Shown: piece by piece, positions 23,181 through 33,965 of the stretch
Layout of the letters: each line of letters opens with the position of its first letter
How positions within the stretch are numbered: position 1 is the first letter of the stretch
Source of the DNA: Oscillospiraceae bacterium
GTDB lineage: Bacteria > Bacillota > Clostridia > Oscillospirales > Ruminococcaceae
Length of the DNA stretch: 39,460 nucleotides
Reading direction: 5' to 3'
NCBI GenBank assembly: GCA_022769365.1
Contig: JALEJO010000021.1
Span: 1-39,460 of the forward strand
The notes under the pieces: model-generated
The model's database searches: none
The model's input: the letters and a program-made list of their open reading frames with translations, nothing else
What the model was told of the DNA's origin: nothing
Position numbers and translations under genes: made by a program

Positions 23181-25859
23181 ATGCCTATGGATAAAGGAAA
23201 GAAAATAAAAGTTGTGCAGCTTGCAAAAGACCTCAGAACAGATGCACAGAAAATAGCAGATGAATTGGTTAAAATGGGACACAATGTGAAGAAAACAGGA
23301 AGTCTTACAGAAGCAGAAGCAAATATGATTATCAGTAAATTTACAAAGGATAATCAGTCGGAAGATTTCAACGATTTCTTTTCAAATACTCTTACAAAAG
23401 AAACAGATAAGCGTCCTGAACCTGAAAAAGAGAAAAAACCTGCCAGAAATGTAAAGAAGGAAAATAGCACTTCAAAATCTGACGAAAAGGCGGAAGAAAA
23501 AAACGTGAAGAAAACAAATGAAAAAAATAACGGTTCACAGAAGAACTACACAAATAATCAGGCATCTGACAAAAACAGAAATCAGAAGCCGAAAAAAAAT
23601 CAGAAAAATGACAACACATATTCACAGAATAAGCCTGTGAAAAAAGAACAGTCAAATAATAACAACACAAATACATCTAATAAGGACAGAAAAACTCAGC
23701 CAAAGCAGGAAGTAAAGAACCCTGTTAAGAATGAAAAAACTGCTGAAACACCAAAGGCAGCTGCACCTGTTCAGAACAGAAGAAAAGAAAAGAAGCCGGC
23801 TGAAAAGCACGATCACGGTCAGCGTACAACACTTGGTACAGCAATGATTTCTGAAAAGAGAGAAAAGGAAACAACTGTAAAGCAGCGTACAGTTGACACA
23901 AGAGGTTCATATGTTGACCTTGATAAATATAATGAAAGATATGAAAATATCGCTCCTACAAACAAGGTTAAAGATAATTTTGCAGGAAGAAAGCAGAAAA
24001 TAAACCAGAAATCACAGCAGTATAATAAAAATCAGAAGAGCAGAAAAAAGAAGAATGACCCTGAAGAAGCAATGCGTCGTCTTGAACTCGAAAGAGCAAG
24101 AAAAAAGCAGCTTGAAGTTAAAATTCCTGATATGATAACAGTCAGCGAACTCGCAAGCAGACTTAAAGTTACAGCTACACAGGTTATCAAAACTCTTATT
24201 CCGCTTGGAATTATGGCAACAATAAATGAAGAAATCGATTTTGATACAGCTTCACTCGTTGCAGAAGAACTTGGTGCAAAGGTTGAAAAAGAAGTTGTTG
24301 TTACAATAGAAGAAAAACTTATTGATGATACAGAAGATGCAGAAGAAACATTAAAGCCAAGATGTCCTGTTGTTTGTATTATGGGTCACGTTGACCATGG
24401 TAAAACATCTATCCTTGACAGAATCAGAAATGCACATGTAACAGCAACAGAAGCAGGCGGTATCACTCAGCATATTGGTGCTTATCAGGTAACATACAAC
24501 GGAAAGGAAATAACATTCCTCGACACACCTGGACACGAAGCATTTACTTCAATGCGTGCAAGAGGTGCAAATATTACTGATATTGCAATTCTTGTTGTTG
24601 CCGCAGATGATGGTGTTATGCCTCAGACTGTTGAATCAATAAATCACGCAAAGGCAGCGAATATTCCTGTTATTGTTGCGATAAACAAGATGGATGCAGA
24701 AGGTGCAAATCCTGACAGAATCAAAGAAGAACTTACAAAATACGAAATGGTATGCGAAGACTGGGGCGGCGACGTTATATGCGTTCCTGTTTCAGCAAAG
24801 ACAGGTCAGGGTATTGATGACCTTCTTGAAAATATACTTCTTATTTCAGAAGTTCAGGAACTTAAAGCAAATCCTGACAGACTTGCAAAGGGTGCTGTTA
24901 TCGAAGCACGTCTTGACAAGGGCAGAGGTCCTATTGCAACACTTCTCGTTCAGAAGGGTACACTCCACAAGGGCGATGTTATTATTGCAGGAACAGCAGT
25001 CGGAAGAGTACGTGTTATGACAAACCACCTTGGCAGACAGATAAAAGAAGCCGGTCCTTCAGTTCCTGTTGAAATCACAGGTCTTGCGGAAGTTCCTTCA
25101 GCAGGCGATACATTCGACGCAGTTGAAGATGAAAAGCTTGCACGTTCACTTGTTGAACAGAGAAAGAACGAAATCAAGGAAAATAAGTTCAGCGAATATC
25201 ACAAGGTAACACTTGAAAACTTATTCAGCCAGATTGAAGACGGCGAAATGAAAGAACTTTCAATTATCGTCAAGGCAGATGTACAGGGTAGTGCGGAAGC
25301 AGTAAAACAGTCACTTGAAAAGCTTTCAAATGAAGAAGTACGTGTAAGAGTTATCCACAGCGGAGTTGGTGCTGTTAAGGAAAGTGATGTTATGCTTGCT
25401 AATGCATCAAATGCAATTATCGTTGGATTTAATGTAAGACCTGACCCTGTTGCAGCTGAAAATGCAAAGAGAGATGGCGTTGATATTCATCTTTACAGAG
25501 TAATTTATGACGCTATTGAAGAAATTCAGACAGCTATGAAGGGTATGCTTGCACCTAAGACAAGAGAAGTTGAACTTGGAAGAATTGAAGTTCGTCAGGT
25601 TTACAGAATTTCAAATGTTGGTCTTGTTGCAGGTTCATATGTCCTTGATGGTAAGGCTGTAAGAAATGCAAGCGTAAGAATAGTTCGTGACGGTATTATT
25701 ATTGCAGACGATGTTATCTCAGGACTCAAGAGATTCAAAGATGATGCAAAGGAAGTTGCCGCAGGATATGAATGTGGTATCTCTCTTGACAAGTTCAACG
25801 ATATTAAAGTCGGCGATATTCTTGAAGCATACAAGATAGAAGAATACAGAGAAGACTGA
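23181..25859 (+). CDS. infB: Translation initiation factor IF-2
   Basis: An 892-residue GTPase that brings fMet-tRNA to the 30S subunit and joins subunits. The N-terminal IF2_N domain ([26 protein letters not shown]) is followed by a long Lys/Asn/Gln-rich linker (about 65-300) and a second IF2_N-like segment ([22 protein letters not shown]). The GTPase has G1 GHVDHGKTS at 402-410, G3 DTPGHEAF, G4 NKMD and G5 SAKTGQG, followed by domains II-IV. AGGAGG at 23168-23173 supports the ATG at 23181; the ATG at 23187 is also possible. Confidence 0.97.
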   Translation: MPMDKGKKIKVVQLAKDLRTDAQKIADELVKMGHNVKKTGSLTEAEANMIISKFTKDNQSEDFNDFFSNTLTKETDKRPEPEKEKKPARNVKKENSTSKSDEKAEEKNVKKTNEKNNGSQKNYTNNQASDKNRNQKPKKNQKNDNTYSQNKPVKKEQSNNNNTNTSNKDRKTQPKQEVKNPVKNEKTAETPKAAAPVQNRRKEKKPAEKHDHGQRTTLGTAMISEKREKETTVKQRTVDTRGSYVDLDKYNERYENIAPTNKVKDNFAGRKQKINQKSQQYNKNQKSRKKKNDPEEAMRRLELERARKKQLEVKIPDMITVSELASRLKVTATQVIKTLIPLGIMATINEEIDFDTASLVAEELGAKVEKEVVVTIEEKLIDDTEDAEETLKPRCPVVCIMGHVDHGKTSILDRIRNAHVTATEAGGITQHIGAYQVTYNGKEITFLDTPGHEAFTSMRARGANITDIAILVVAADDGVMPQTVESINHAKAANIPVIVAINKMDAEGANPDRIKEELTKYEMVCEDWGGDVICVPVSAKTGQGIDDLLENILLISEVQELKANPDRLAKGAVIEARLDKGRGPIATLLVQKGTLHKGDVIIAGTAVGRVRVMTNHLGRQIKEAGPSVPVEITGLAEVPSAGDTFDAVEDEKLARSLVEQRKNEIKENKFSEYHKVTLENLFSQIEDGEMKELSIIVKADVQGSAEAVKQSLEKLSNEEVRVRVIHSGVGAVKESDVMLANASNAIIVGFNVRPDPVAAENAKRDGVDIHLYRVIYDAIEEIQTAMKGMLAPKTREVELGRIEVRQVYRISNVGLVAGSYVLDGKAVRNASVRIVRDGIIIADDVISGLKRFKDDAKEVAAGYECGISLDKFNDIKVGDILEAYKIEEYRED

Positions 25860-25883
25860 TTTTCAGATACGGAGAAAATATAA

Positions 25884-26258
25884 ATGAAATATACACAAAG
25901 CAGATTGTCGGAAGATTTTTACAGAGAACTTACAGCACTTCTCAGAGAACTTAAAGACCCGAGAATTGACGAGTTTCTCTCAATAGTTCACATAGATCTT
26001 ACAAATGATCTTTCATACTGCAAGGTCTATGTTTCAAGTCTTAATGGTAAAGAAGCAGCGAAAGAGTCAGTAAAGGGGCTGAAATCAGCCTCAGGCTGGC
26101 TTAAAAGAGAACTGTTTAAAAGACTTAAATTAAGAAAAAGTCCACAGCTTCTGTTCTTTGCAGATGATTCAATTGAATACGGTGCAAGCATAGGACAGAA
26201 AATACACGATATAGAAGTTAAGCGTGAAGAATCAGAACACGAGGAAACAGATGAATAA
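25884..26258 (+). CDS. rbfA: Ribosome-binding factor A
   Basis: A 124-residue KH-fold protein for late 30S maturation. RLSEDFYRELTALLRELKDPRIDEFLSIVHIDLTNDLSYCKVYVS is the family's diagnostic stretch; LRKSPQLLFFADDSIEYG follows. The C-terminal tail is Glu-rich. It starts 24 bases after infB, and its stop overlaps the start of nrnA by 8 bases. Confidence 0.96.
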   Translation: MKYTQSRLSEDFYRELTALLRELKDPRIDEFLSIVHIDLTNDLSYCKVYVSSLNGKEAAKESVKGLKSASGWLKRELFKRLKLRKSPQLLFFADDSIEYGASIGQKIHDIEVKREESEHEETDE

Positions 26259-27210
26259 TATAACCATTGAACAGGCAGCAGATTTTTTGAAAAACTGTGG
26301 AGATTCTTATATTTTAATACATCAGAGTCCTGACGGTGACTGCATTGGTTCGGGATATGCTGTTAAAAATTATCTTGAATCAACAGGCAGAAAGGCAAAG
26401 GTTCTTTGCTGTGATGATATTCCTGCAAGATATAGTTTTATGTTAAGCGGAAATAGTGATGATTTTACACCGCAGAATATAATTTCGGTTGATGTTGCAG
26501 ATAAGGTTCTTTTTGGAAATCTTGCTGATGAATACGGCGATAAAATCGAACTCAGCATTGACCATCACGCATCAAATAAGCCGTTTGCGAAGCAGACTTG
26601 TGTTAATTCGGGTGCAGCGGCAGCTTGTGAAGTTTTATATGAAGTTTTCAAAGCGGCTGATTTTGAAATAACAAGACAGATGGCGATTTGTCTTTATACA
26701 GGAATTGCAACAGATACAGGTTGTTTTCAGTTTTCAAATGCAAAAGCGAGAACATTCCAGATAGTTTCACATATAATGCAGGAATATCCCGACATAAACT
26801 ATTCAAAGATAAACAGACAGATGTTTGCAGTAAAAACTCGTCAGAGAATGAAAATGGAAGCAATGGCTGTTGAAAATATGGAAGTTTTTTTCGGCGGAAA
26901 ATGCACTGTTATTTCTGTTACGCTTGATTTCCTTGAAAAAATGCACGTTGACATCAAGGATATTGAAGGAATTGAAAGTATTCCGCTTCAGCTTGACACG
27001 GCGATTATAGGAATTACAATAAAGGAACGTGAAAAAGGTTTCTTTAAAATTTCAATGCGTGGAACAGACGGCATAGATGTTTCAAAGATATGCGAAGTTT
27101 TCGGCGGCGGCGGTCACGTCAAAGCGGCAGGCTGTGCGATAAAAGGAACTCTTGAAGAAGTTAAATCGAAGATACTTGAGGCAGTCGGAAAGGCAGCGGA
27201 TTTTTCTTGA
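26251..27210 (+). CDS. nrnA: DHH/DHHA1 phosphoesterase, NrnA-like nanoRNase / pAp phosphatase
   Basis: A 319-residue enzyme that degrades very short RNAs and hydrolyses 3'-phosphoadenosine phosphate. The metal-binding motifs are HQSPDGDCIGSG (24-35) and SIDHHASNK, with VDVAD before the latter. The DHHA1 substrate domain ends in GGGGHVKAAGC. I set the start at the ATG at 26251, inside the end of rbfA; an earlier in-frame ATG at 26224 would extend into rbfA. Position between rbfA and truB is the normal Bacillota order. Confidence 0.93.
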   Translation: MNNITIEQAADFLKNCGDSYILIHQSPDGDCIGSGYAVKNYLESTGRKAKVLCCDDIPARYSFMLSGNSDDFTPQNIISVDVADKVLFGNLADEYGDKIELSIDHHASNKPFAKQTCVNSGAAAACEVLYEVFKAADFEITRQMAICLYTGIATDTGCFQFSNAKARTFQIVSHIMQEYPDINYSKINRQMFAVKTRQRMKMEAMAVENMEVFFGGKCTVISVTLDFLEKMHVDIKDIEGIESIPLQLDTAIIGITIKEREKGFFKISMRGTDGIDVSKICEVFGGGGHVKAAGCAIKGTLEEVKSKILEAVGKAADFS

Positions 27211-28100
27211 ACGGTATAATTTTAGTTAATAAGCCTGAAGATTTCACATCATTTGATGTATGTGCAAAAATGCGTGGAATACTTCATATAAAAAGAATAG
27301 GTCATGCAGGAACGCTTGACCCTATGGCAACAGGAGTTCTTCCTGTTTTTGTGGGAAAAGCAACAAAAGCCTGTGATATAATGCCTGACAGTTCAAAAGC
27401 GTATCGTGCTGATGTTAAATTTGGTGCAGAAACCGATACACTCGACAGAACCGGTACTGTTACGGAAACTTTTGAAAAAAAGCTTACAGAATCAGATATA
27501 ATTTCTGTTTTGCCAAAGTTTAAAGGTGAAATAACTCAAGTGCCGCCTATGTATTCGGCTGTTAAAGTAAATGGAAAAAAACTTTACGAACTTGCAAGGC
27601 AGGGAAAGACTGTTGAAAGACCTGAAAGAAAAGTTATCATAGAAAAACTTGAACTTGAAAAGTTTGATGAGGAAAATCAGACAGCAGTTTTTTATATAGA
27701 ATGTTCATCTGGAACATATATAAGAACTCTTGCAGATGACATTGCAAAAGTCGCAGGAAGCGGAGCACATTTAACAGACCTTGTACGTACAAAAGCGGCA
27801 GGTTTTGATATATCGCAAACTTTTACTCTTGAACAGATTCAGCAGATGGCTGATGAAGGCAGAGTAGAAGATGCTGTTATATCTGTTGATAAAATTTTTT
27901 CTGATATGCCGAAAATAATTTTGTCGGCAAAGCAGACTGTTATGTATAAAAACGGAGTAAAGCTTTATCTGAAAAATATAAAAGGACTGAAAAATGGTGT
28001 AGATGAATATACTGTTTATTCGGATAAGAATGAATTTATAGGCACTGCAAAAACAGATATGAAAAATGAAGTGCTGAAAATAGGAAAAAACTTCTTTTGA
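27207..28100 (+). CDS. truB: tRNA pseudouridine(55) synthase TruB
   Basis: A 297-residue enzyme making pseudouridine 55 in the T-loop of tRNAs. N-terminal GIILVNKPEDFTSFDV, then GHAGTLDPMATGVLPV with catalytic D38, YSAVKVNGKKLYELARQG, and SGTYIRTLADDIA are all family signatures. A short PUA-like tail follows. The start is TTG overlapping the nrnA stop (TTGA), so translation probably depends on coupling; I see no strong ribosome binding site. Confidence 0.95.
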   Translation: MNGIILVNKPEDFTSFDVCAKMRGILHIKRIGHAGTLDPMATGVLPVFVGKATKACDIMPDSSKAYRADVKFGAETDTLDRTGTVTETFEKKLTESDIISVLPKFKGEITQVPPMYSAVKVNGKKLYELARQGKTVERPERKVIIEKLELEKFDEENQTAVFYIECSSGTYIRTLADDIAKVAGSGAHLTDLVRTKAAGFDISQTFTLEQIQQMADEGRVEDAVISVDKIFSDMPKIILSAKQTVMYKNGVKLYLKNIKGLKNGVDEYTVYSDKNEFIGTAKTDMKNEVLKIGKNFF

Positions 28101-28111
28101 GGTGATAAAAT

Positions 28112-29029
28112 TTGAAAGAAACACAGGAAAATAATGGATATGCCGTTGCACTTGGCGTTTTTGACGGTGAACACATTGGTCATAAAATAGTCATAGGCAC
28201 TATGCTTCTTGAAAAAGACCTTAAAAAAGGAATTTTTACATTTAAAACGGAAACAATTCCTCAGAAAAGCAATAAACCTCTTGAATACATATATAAAACA
28301 GAATACAAAGAACTTTTGTTTTCACTGCTTAATATAGATAAAATATACAGTGCAGATTATTCTGAAATATGCGATATGGACGGAGATACTTTTTGCAAAA
28401 AAATTCTCTGTGAAAAATTTAATGCAAAAAAGATTTTTTGCGGATACGATTTCAGATTTGGAAAAGGTGCGGCATGGGGCGTAAAAGACCTTGAATCTTT
28501 TGGCGAAAAATATGGTTTTACAGTACATCCCGTTAATGCTGTTTCATCGCCGGACAATCCTAAAAAGAAAATGTCTTCAAGTGATATAAGAGATTTTCTT
28601 AAAAACGGTGAAATAAAAAAAGCAAATGAATACCTTGGAATAGACTGTGAATATGCAATTTACGGCATTGTTGAAAACGGAAAAAAAATTGGGAGAACAA
28701 TAGATTTCCCAACAATAAATCAAAGTTTCGGAAAGGGACAGCTTGTCCCTAAATTCGGAGTATATTTATCAAAAGTATATTTCGATTATAAAAAGTATAA
28801 TGAATTTAAATGGGGCGTTACAAACATAGGCGTGAAGCCTACTGTTACAGATGAAAATATTCCTCTTGCTGAAACACATATACTTGATTTCAGCGGTGAC
28901 CTTTATGGAAAAAAAATAAAAGTATGCCTTGAGGAATTTATTCGCCCTGAAATGAAATTCAATAACATAGATGAACTTAAAAAGCAGATAAAAGCCGATA
29001 TAAAAACGGCTGAAAAATTAATAATATGA
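28112..29029 (+). CDS. ribF: Bifunctional riboflavin kinase / FAD synthetase RibF
   Basis: A 305-residue enzyme making FMN and then FAD from riboflavin. The N-terminal nucleotidyltransferase domain has [14 protein letters not shown] and [15 protein letters not shown], and [13 protein letters not shown] takes the place of the usual ISSTxIR motif. The C-terminal kinase domain has [10 protein letters not shown] and [11 protein letters not shown]. The start is TTG with GAGGTG 8-13 bases upstream, overlapping the truB stop. It ends the conserved operon core; FAD supply also serves ThyX. Confidence 0.93.
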   Translation: MKETQENNGYAVALGVFDGEHIGHKIVIGTMLLEKDLKKGIFTFKTETIPQKSNKPLEYIYKTEYKELLFSLLNIDKIYSADYSEICDMDGDTFCKKILCEKFNAKKIFCGYDFRFGKGAAWGVKDLESFGEKYGFTVHPVNAVSSPDNPKKKMSSSDIRDFLKNGEIKKANEYLGIDCEYAIYGIVENGKKIGRTIDFPTINQSFGKGQLVPKFGVYLSKVYFDYKKYNEFKWGVTNIGVKPTVTDENIPLAETHILDFSGDLYGKKIKVCLEEFIRPEMKFNNIDELKKQIKADIKTAEKLII

Positions 29030-29045
29030 AAGGATAAAAAATAAA

Positions 29046-30497
29046 ATGGAAAAAGAAGTAAGAACCAGATTTGCACCAAGCCCGACAGGCTATATGCATA
29101 TAGGAAACCTGAGAACAGCACTTTTTACTTATCTTATCGCAAAGAAAAACAATGGTAAATTCATTCTTAGAATTGAAGATACTGATCAGGAAAGATATGT
29201 TGAAGGTGCAGTTGATGTAATTTACAACACACTTAAAATGGCAGGTCTTAAATGGGACGAAGGTCCTGATATAGGCGGTCCTGTTGGTCCTTATATTCAG
29301 TCAGAAAGAATGGGAATGTTTAAACAGTATGCAGAAAAACTTGTTGAAACAGGTCATGCATATTATTGTTTCTGTGATAAGTGCCGTCTTGATGAAGTAA
29401 GAAAAATTCAGGAAGCTTCAAGAATCGCACCTATGTATGACAGACATTGCCGTAATCTTTCACCTGAAGAAATTAAGGAAAAGCTTGATGCAGGTGTTCC
29501 TTACGTTATTCGTCAGAAAATGCCGCTTGAAGGTCAGACAACTTTCCATGATGAAATATATGGCGATATAACAGTTGAAAACTCAACTCTTGACGACCAG
29601 ATTCTCATTAAAACAGATGGTATGCCTACATATAACTTTGCAAACGTTGTTGATGACCACACAATGGGAATAACTCACGTTGTAAGAGGTAATGAATATC
29701 TTTCATCAACACCGAAATATAATCTTCTTTATGATGCATTCGGCTGGGACGTTCCTGTTTATATTCATGTTCCTCCTGTAATGAAAGATAAAACAACAAA
29801 ACTTTCAAAGAGAAACGGCGACGCTTCATTTGAAGACCTTATCGCAAAAGGATACCTTCCTGAAGCAGTTATAAACTTCATTGCACTTCTTGGCTGGGCA
29901 CCTCATGGTGAAAACGAAATCTTCACACTTGATGAACTCAAACAGGAATTTTCAATAAGCGGAATTTCAAAGTCACCTGCAATATTTGATGACAAGAAAC
30001 TTCTTGCAATAAACGGTGCATATATAAAGAAATTATCTCCTGAAAAATTCAGAGAAGATGCTATGCCATACATTAAAGAAGCAGTTAAGAGAGAAGATAT
30101 CAATATGGATATTCTTTGCGAACTTCTTCACTCAAGAATGGACAGCTTCGGTCAGATAAAGGAAAATATCGATTTTATTGATGAGCTTCCTGACTATGAT
30201 ATTGAAATGTATCGTCACAAGAAGATGAAAACAACTCCTGAAACAGCACTTGAAGCACTTACAAAAGTTCTTCCTGTTCTTGAAAATCTTGATGACTGGA
30301 CAGAAGAAGGAATACACAAAGCATTATTTGATTTAATTGGTGAACTCGGAGTTAAAAATGGCTGGCTTTTGTGGCCTGTAAGAACAGCAGTTTCAGGCAA
30401 GCAGTTTACACCGGGCGGTGCTGTTGAAATTTGTGCAATTATAGGCAAAGATGACACAATTGCAAGAATTAAAAAGGGTATTGAAAAACTGTCTTAA
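29046..30497 (+). CDS. gltX: Glutamyl-tRNA synthetase
   Basis: A 483-residue class I synthetase. The HIGH-type motif lies in [17 protein letters not shown], the KMSKS-type motif is KLSKR at 252-256, and [11 protein letters not shown] and [16 protein letters not shown] lie between. The C-terminal helical anticodon-binding domain is complete and ends in [24 protein letters not shown] lies 11-15 bases before the ATG. It is 16 bases after ribF and probably read from the same operon. No T-box leader is present. Confidence 0.96.
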   Translation: MEKEVRTRFAPSPTGYMHIGNLRTALFTYLIAKKNNGKFILRIEDTDQERYVEGAVDVIYNTLKMAGLKWDEGPDIGGPVGPYIQSERMGMFKQYAEKLVETGHAYYCFCDKCRLDEVRKIQEASRIAPMYDRHCRNLSPEEIKEKLDAGVPYVIRQKMPLEGQTTFHDEIYGDITVENSTLDDQILIKTDGMPTYNFANVVDDHTMGITHVVRGNEYLSSTPKYNLLYDAFGWDVPVYIHVPPVMKDKTTKLSKRNGDASFEDLIAKGYLPEAVINFIALLGWAPHGENEIFTLDELKQEFSISGISKSPAIFDDKKLLAINGAYIKKLSPEKFREDAMPYIKEAVKREDINMDILCELLHSRMDSFGQIKENIDFIDELPDYDIEMYRHKKMKTTPETALEALTKVLPVLENLDDWTEEGIHKALFDLIGELGVKNGWLLWPVRTAVSGKQFTPGGAVEICAIIGKDDTIARIKKGIEKLS

Positions 30498-30564
30498 TAT
30501 TTCAAATTATCGTCACAGACTTATCACATATAACTGTTAACATTATTAAAGACAAGTTTGGTGA

Positions 30565-30594
30565 AAAAGGTGCTGATAAAAAAGCACCTTTTAA
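30565..30594 (+). terminator. Probable terminator after gltX
   Basis: A 10-bp stem (AAAAGGTGCT 30565-30574 with AGCACCTTTT 30583-30592) has an A-rich loop. The T-run forms the end of the stem and no long tail follows, so strength is uncertain. It lies between the translation operon and the ABC cluster. Confidence 0.55.
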
Positions 30595-30640
30595 CGCCGA
30601 TGCATAACACTCTATTTTAAGAGGAGGAAAACAAAATCAA

Positions 30641-31627
30641 ATGATTGAGGTAAAGAATCTTACCAAAAATTATGGCACAAGACAGGCTGTTAAAGGCATA
30701 AGTTTTGAAGTTAATGACGGTGAAATACTTGGTCTGCTTGGCCCTAATGGTGCTGGTAAATCTACAACGATGAATATGCTTACAGGCTATATTTCATCAA
30801 CAAGCGGCACAGCTGAAATAAACGGAGTGGATATACTTGATAATCCTATTAAAGCAAAATCCTATATAGGCTATCTTCCGGAAATTCCGCCACTTTATGT
30901 TGATATGACAGTTAAGTCGTATCTGAATTTTATCTATGATTTAAAGAAGTGCAAACTTCCAAGAAAACAGCATATATCAGATGTATGCAGTCTTTGCAGA
31001 ATAACAGATGTTTATGACAGACTTATAAAGAATCTTTCAAAAGGTTATCGTCAGAGAGTCGGACTTGCACAGGCACTTATAAACAATCCGCCTATTTTAA
31101 TTCTTGATGAACCGACAGTTGGCCTTGACCCGAAACAGATTCTTGAAATAAGAACACTTATTAAAAAGCTCGGAAGAAATCATACTGTTATCATTTCATC
31201 ACATATCCTTTCAGAAATTCAGGCGGTATGCGACAGAGTTATAGTTATAAATAAGGGAACAGTTCAGGCTGATGGTACAATTGAAGAACTTTCAAAGGCA
31301 GTTACAGGCGAAAATAAAGTAGTTGTCAGAGTTGACGGTCCAAGGGCTGATGTTCTTCAGGCACTCAGACTTATTCCTGATGTTAAATCTGTTGAAGCCG
31401 TTATGGAACGTGAAAACGGTTTGTTCGATTATGAAGTTGAAGGCAAGGAAAATGATGATATAAGAATTGCCGTTAACGACGTTATTAAAGAACACGGCTG
31501 GAACATAATGATGATGAGCATCGGAACAATGAATCTTGAGGATATATTCCTTAAAATCACAATGGGCGAAGATGTTGTCCGCACACCGGATTCACCTTCT
31601 GAAAATAAAAAAGGAGGAGATAAATAA
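30641..31627 (+). CDS. ABC transporter ATP-binding protein, GldA/ABC-2 type
   Basis: A 328-residue ATPase. Walker A is GPNGAGKST at 34-42, the signature is LSKGYRQRVG near 132-141, Walker B is ILILDEPTVGLDP near 153-165, and the H-loop lies in IIISSHILSE. The C-terminal extension (about 225-328) is typical of ABC-2 exporters. GAGGAGG lies about 15 bases before the ATG. The three following genes (permease, GldG-like, DUF4340) make a four-gene complex resembling the gliding GldA-GldF-GldG set of Bacteroidota, but Bacillota do not glide by that machinery, so the substrate is unknown. Confidence 0.93.
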   Translation: MIEVKNLTKNYGTRQAVKGISFEVNDGEILGLLGPNGAGKSTTMNMLTGYISSTSGTAEINGVDILDNPIKAKSYIGYLPEIPPLYVDMTVKSYLNFIYDLKKCKLPRKQHISDVCSLCRITDVYDRLIKNLSKGYRQRVGLAQALINNPPILILDEPTVGLDPKQILEIRTLIKKLGRNHTVIISSHILSEIQAVCDRVIVINKGTVQADGTIEELSKAVTGENKVVVRVDGPRADVLQALRLIPDVKSVEAVMERENGLFDYEVEGKENDDIRIAVNDVIKEHGWNIMMMSIGTMNLEDIFLKITMGEDVVRTPDSPSENKKGGDK

Positions 31628-32331
31628 TGGGTGCAATTTACCGCAGAGAGATGGGTTCATTTTTCTCATCAAGTATAGCATATGTATTTTTAGCAGTTTT
31701 TTATTTATTCTCAGGATATTTTTTCTATCTTGCAACAATAAAGAGTTCAAGTGCTGATATATCAGGAATGTTTTCAAGTCTTTTCCTTGTACTTGTGTTC
31801 CTTATACCAATACTTACAATGAAGCTTTTCAGTGAAGAAAAGAAACAGAAAACCGATCAGGGACTTTTAACAGCACCTGTTTCACTTGCATCAATTGTCC
31901 TTGGAAAATATTTCGCAGCAATGACACTTTACACAATTGCAGTAAGCGTTGTTTTCATTCACGGAATTATTTTAAGTTTCTTTGGTTCAATTGCATGGGG
32001 AAGCCTTGTTTCAAACTGGCTTGCACTTATCCTTTTAGGATTTGCATTCACATCAGTTGGTCTTTTCATTTCATCACTTACAGAAAATCAGGTTGTATCA
32101 GCAGTTGCAAGCTTTGTTGTGCTTATGCTTTTCTATATGATAGATGTTATATCAGGTCTTATAAACATTGAATTTATACAGAAAATTCTCAGCTCACTTT
32201 CATTCTACACAAGATATTATGAATTTACCTGCGGAATTTTCAATATGGCAAGTGTTCTTTTCTTTGTCAGTGTGGCAGTAATATTTAATTTCCTGACAGT
32301 AAGAGTATTTGAAAAAAGACGCTGGAGCTAA
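31627..32331 (+). CDS. ABC-2 type permease, GldF-like
   Basis: A 234-residue integral membrane protein with about six hydrophobic segments. The N-terminal IYRREMGSFFSSSIAYVFLAVFYL and MKLFSEEKKQKTDQGLLTAPVS are typical of GldF-type ABC-2 permeases: a short cytoplasmic helix, then a coupling loop after the second membrane segment. Its ATG overlaps the ATPase stop by one base (TAATG). It would form the membrane channel with the ATPase. Confidence 0.9.
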   Translation: MGAIYRREMGSFFSSSIAYVFLAVFYLFSGYFFYLATIKSSSADISGMFSSLFLVLVFLIPILTMKLFSEEKKQKTDQGLLTAPVSLASIVLGKYFAAMTLYTIAVSVVFIHGIILSFFGSIAWGSLVSNWLALILLGFAFTSVGLFISSLTENQVVSAVASFVVLMLFYMIDVISGLINIEFIQKILSSLSFYTRYYEFTCGIFNMASVLFFVSVAVIFNFLTVRVFEKRRWS

Positions 32332-32348
32332 GTTAAAGAGGTAAAAAA

Positions 32349-33965
32349 ATGAGTTCAAAGAATAATACAGTTACAGAAAAAAAGCATAAAAACAGAAAAA
32401 AGCTCAAGTATGGTTCAATTGCAACAGCCATAACAGTTGTTTTTATTGCAGCTGTTGTGCTTCTTAACATTATAGTTAAAGCTGTTTCAACTCAGTATAA
32501 CTTAAAACTTGACCTTACATCTGCAAAGCTTTACGAAATTTCAGATTCTACTCTTGATTATATGAAGAACCTTAATCAGGACGTTGAAATTGCCTGCACA
32601 TACAAAGAATCAGAAATGCAGACAAATGAAAATATGAAAATGGTTTATGAAGTGCTTCAAAAGTACAAGCAGAGTTCAGACCATGTTAAACTTGTATTTT
32701 TTGATACAACAGAAGACCCTGACATTCTTCAGAAATATCAGGCAGATTATTCAGGTACAATCAATGCAGGCGATATAATCATAAAAAGCGGTTCACAGGT
32801 AAGAACAGTTAAAACATCAGAAATGTTTGACGTTGACCAGAATAAACTTCAGTATTATTACTATGGTCAGATAAGCTATAAAGACTGCATAACAGGATTT
32901 TCAGGCGAACAGAAATTAACATCAGCGATTATGTATGTAACAGATGCAGACCCTAAAAAAGTTGCATTTATAACACAGTCAAATGGTGAAAATATTTTCA
33001 ATCAGCAGAATGCATATTCAGTTCAGGCATTACAGCAACTTTTTGAAGACAACGGATATGATGTTACTACTGTTGATATAACAAGCGATGATATTTCAGC
33101 TGAAACATATGATGTTGCGGTACTTCCTGCACCACAGAATGACCTTACAGAAGACGGCATCAAAAAGCTTACAGAGTTCCTTTATAATAATGGTGACTAC
33201 AGCAAACAGCTTATGTATTTTGCAGATTACACACAGTCGGCAACACCGAATATAAATGAATTTCTTGAACTTTGGGGAATTCAGGTCGATGACTGCATAG
33301 TTCGTGAATCAGATTCTTCAAAGAATCAGCAGGCAACAATTTCACTTGGTACAGCGGCATTCCCTGTTGCTTCAATAGTTGAAGCAGGTGATGAAGATAC
33401 ATCGTATAGTGATGGACTTTCAAACACAACTCTTCCTATAATTGCACCGCTTTCAAAGTCAGTTAAACTTTTATGGGATTCAAATAATGAACGTTCAACA
33501 CAGGCACTTCTTAAAACAGATGATACATGTTATGAATATCCGCTTTCAGCACTTAAAAAGAGCAGTGATTCAAGTGAAGAATCAAGTGCTGAAAATGAAA
33601 CAGAATTTGATGAAAACAGTGCTGAAAAAAGCGAACAGATAATAATGGCAGCAGGTAAGAGATCAACTGCAATGGGCGAAGTAATAAATACAAGTACGGT
33701 TTTTGTTGCAGGTTCAATGTCACTTGTTGATATGTATCTTACTCAGTCATCATCATATAACAATGGTTCATATGTTATGAATGCAATAAACGTTGCAACA
33801 GGAAAAGGCGGCGGACTTACAATTGCATCAAAGGATATGACAGCTAAAACAATCACAATATCACAGGGACAGGCAGCACTTGTACGTAATATAGTCGTTG
33901 TATTTATTCCGGTTATTGTTATTGCAATATGTGTTGTTGTGTTCATCAGGAGAAGAAGAAAGTAA
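32349..33965 (+). CDS. GldG-like auxiliary ABC component
   Basis: A 538-residue protein with a membrane segment at each end (about 24-46 and 512-533) and a large extracytoplasmic domain between. The domain starts with LDLTSAKLYEISDSTLDYMKNL, the conserved beginning of GldG-type domains. A rhodanese/GATase-like alpha/beta core follows, with DYSGTINAGDIII and DVAVLPAPQNDLTEDGIKKLTEFL. A Ser/Glu-rich low-complexity insert lies near 415-435. GldG proteins pair with GldA and GldF, but their biochemical role is not known. GAGGT precedes the ATG, 17 bases after the permease. Confidence 0.88.
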   Translation: MSSKNNTVTEKKHKNRKKLKYGSIATAITVVFIAAVVLLNIIVKAVSTQYNLKLDLTSAKLYEISDSTLDYMKNLNQDVEIACTYKESEMQTNENMKMVYEVLQKYKQSSDHVKLVFFDTTEDPDILQKYQADYSGTINAGDIIIKSGSQVRTVKTSEMFDVDQNKLQYYYYGQISYKDCITGFSGEQKLTSAIMYVTDADPKKVAFITQSNGENIFNQQNAYSVQALQQLFEDNGYDVTTVDITSDDISAETYDVAVLPAPQNDLTEDGIKKLTEFLYNNGDYSKQLMYFADYTQSATPNINEFLELWGIQVDDCIVRESDSSKNQQATISLGTAAFPVASIVEAGDEDTSYSDGLSNTTLPIIAPLSKSVKLLWDSNNERSTQALLKTDDTCYEYPLSALKKSSDSSEESSAENETEFDENSAEKSEQIIMAAGKRSTAMGEVINTSTVFVAGSMSLVDMYLTQSSSYNNGSYVMNAINVATGKGGGLTIASKDMTAKTITISQGQAALVRNIVVVFIPVIVIAICVVVFIRRRRK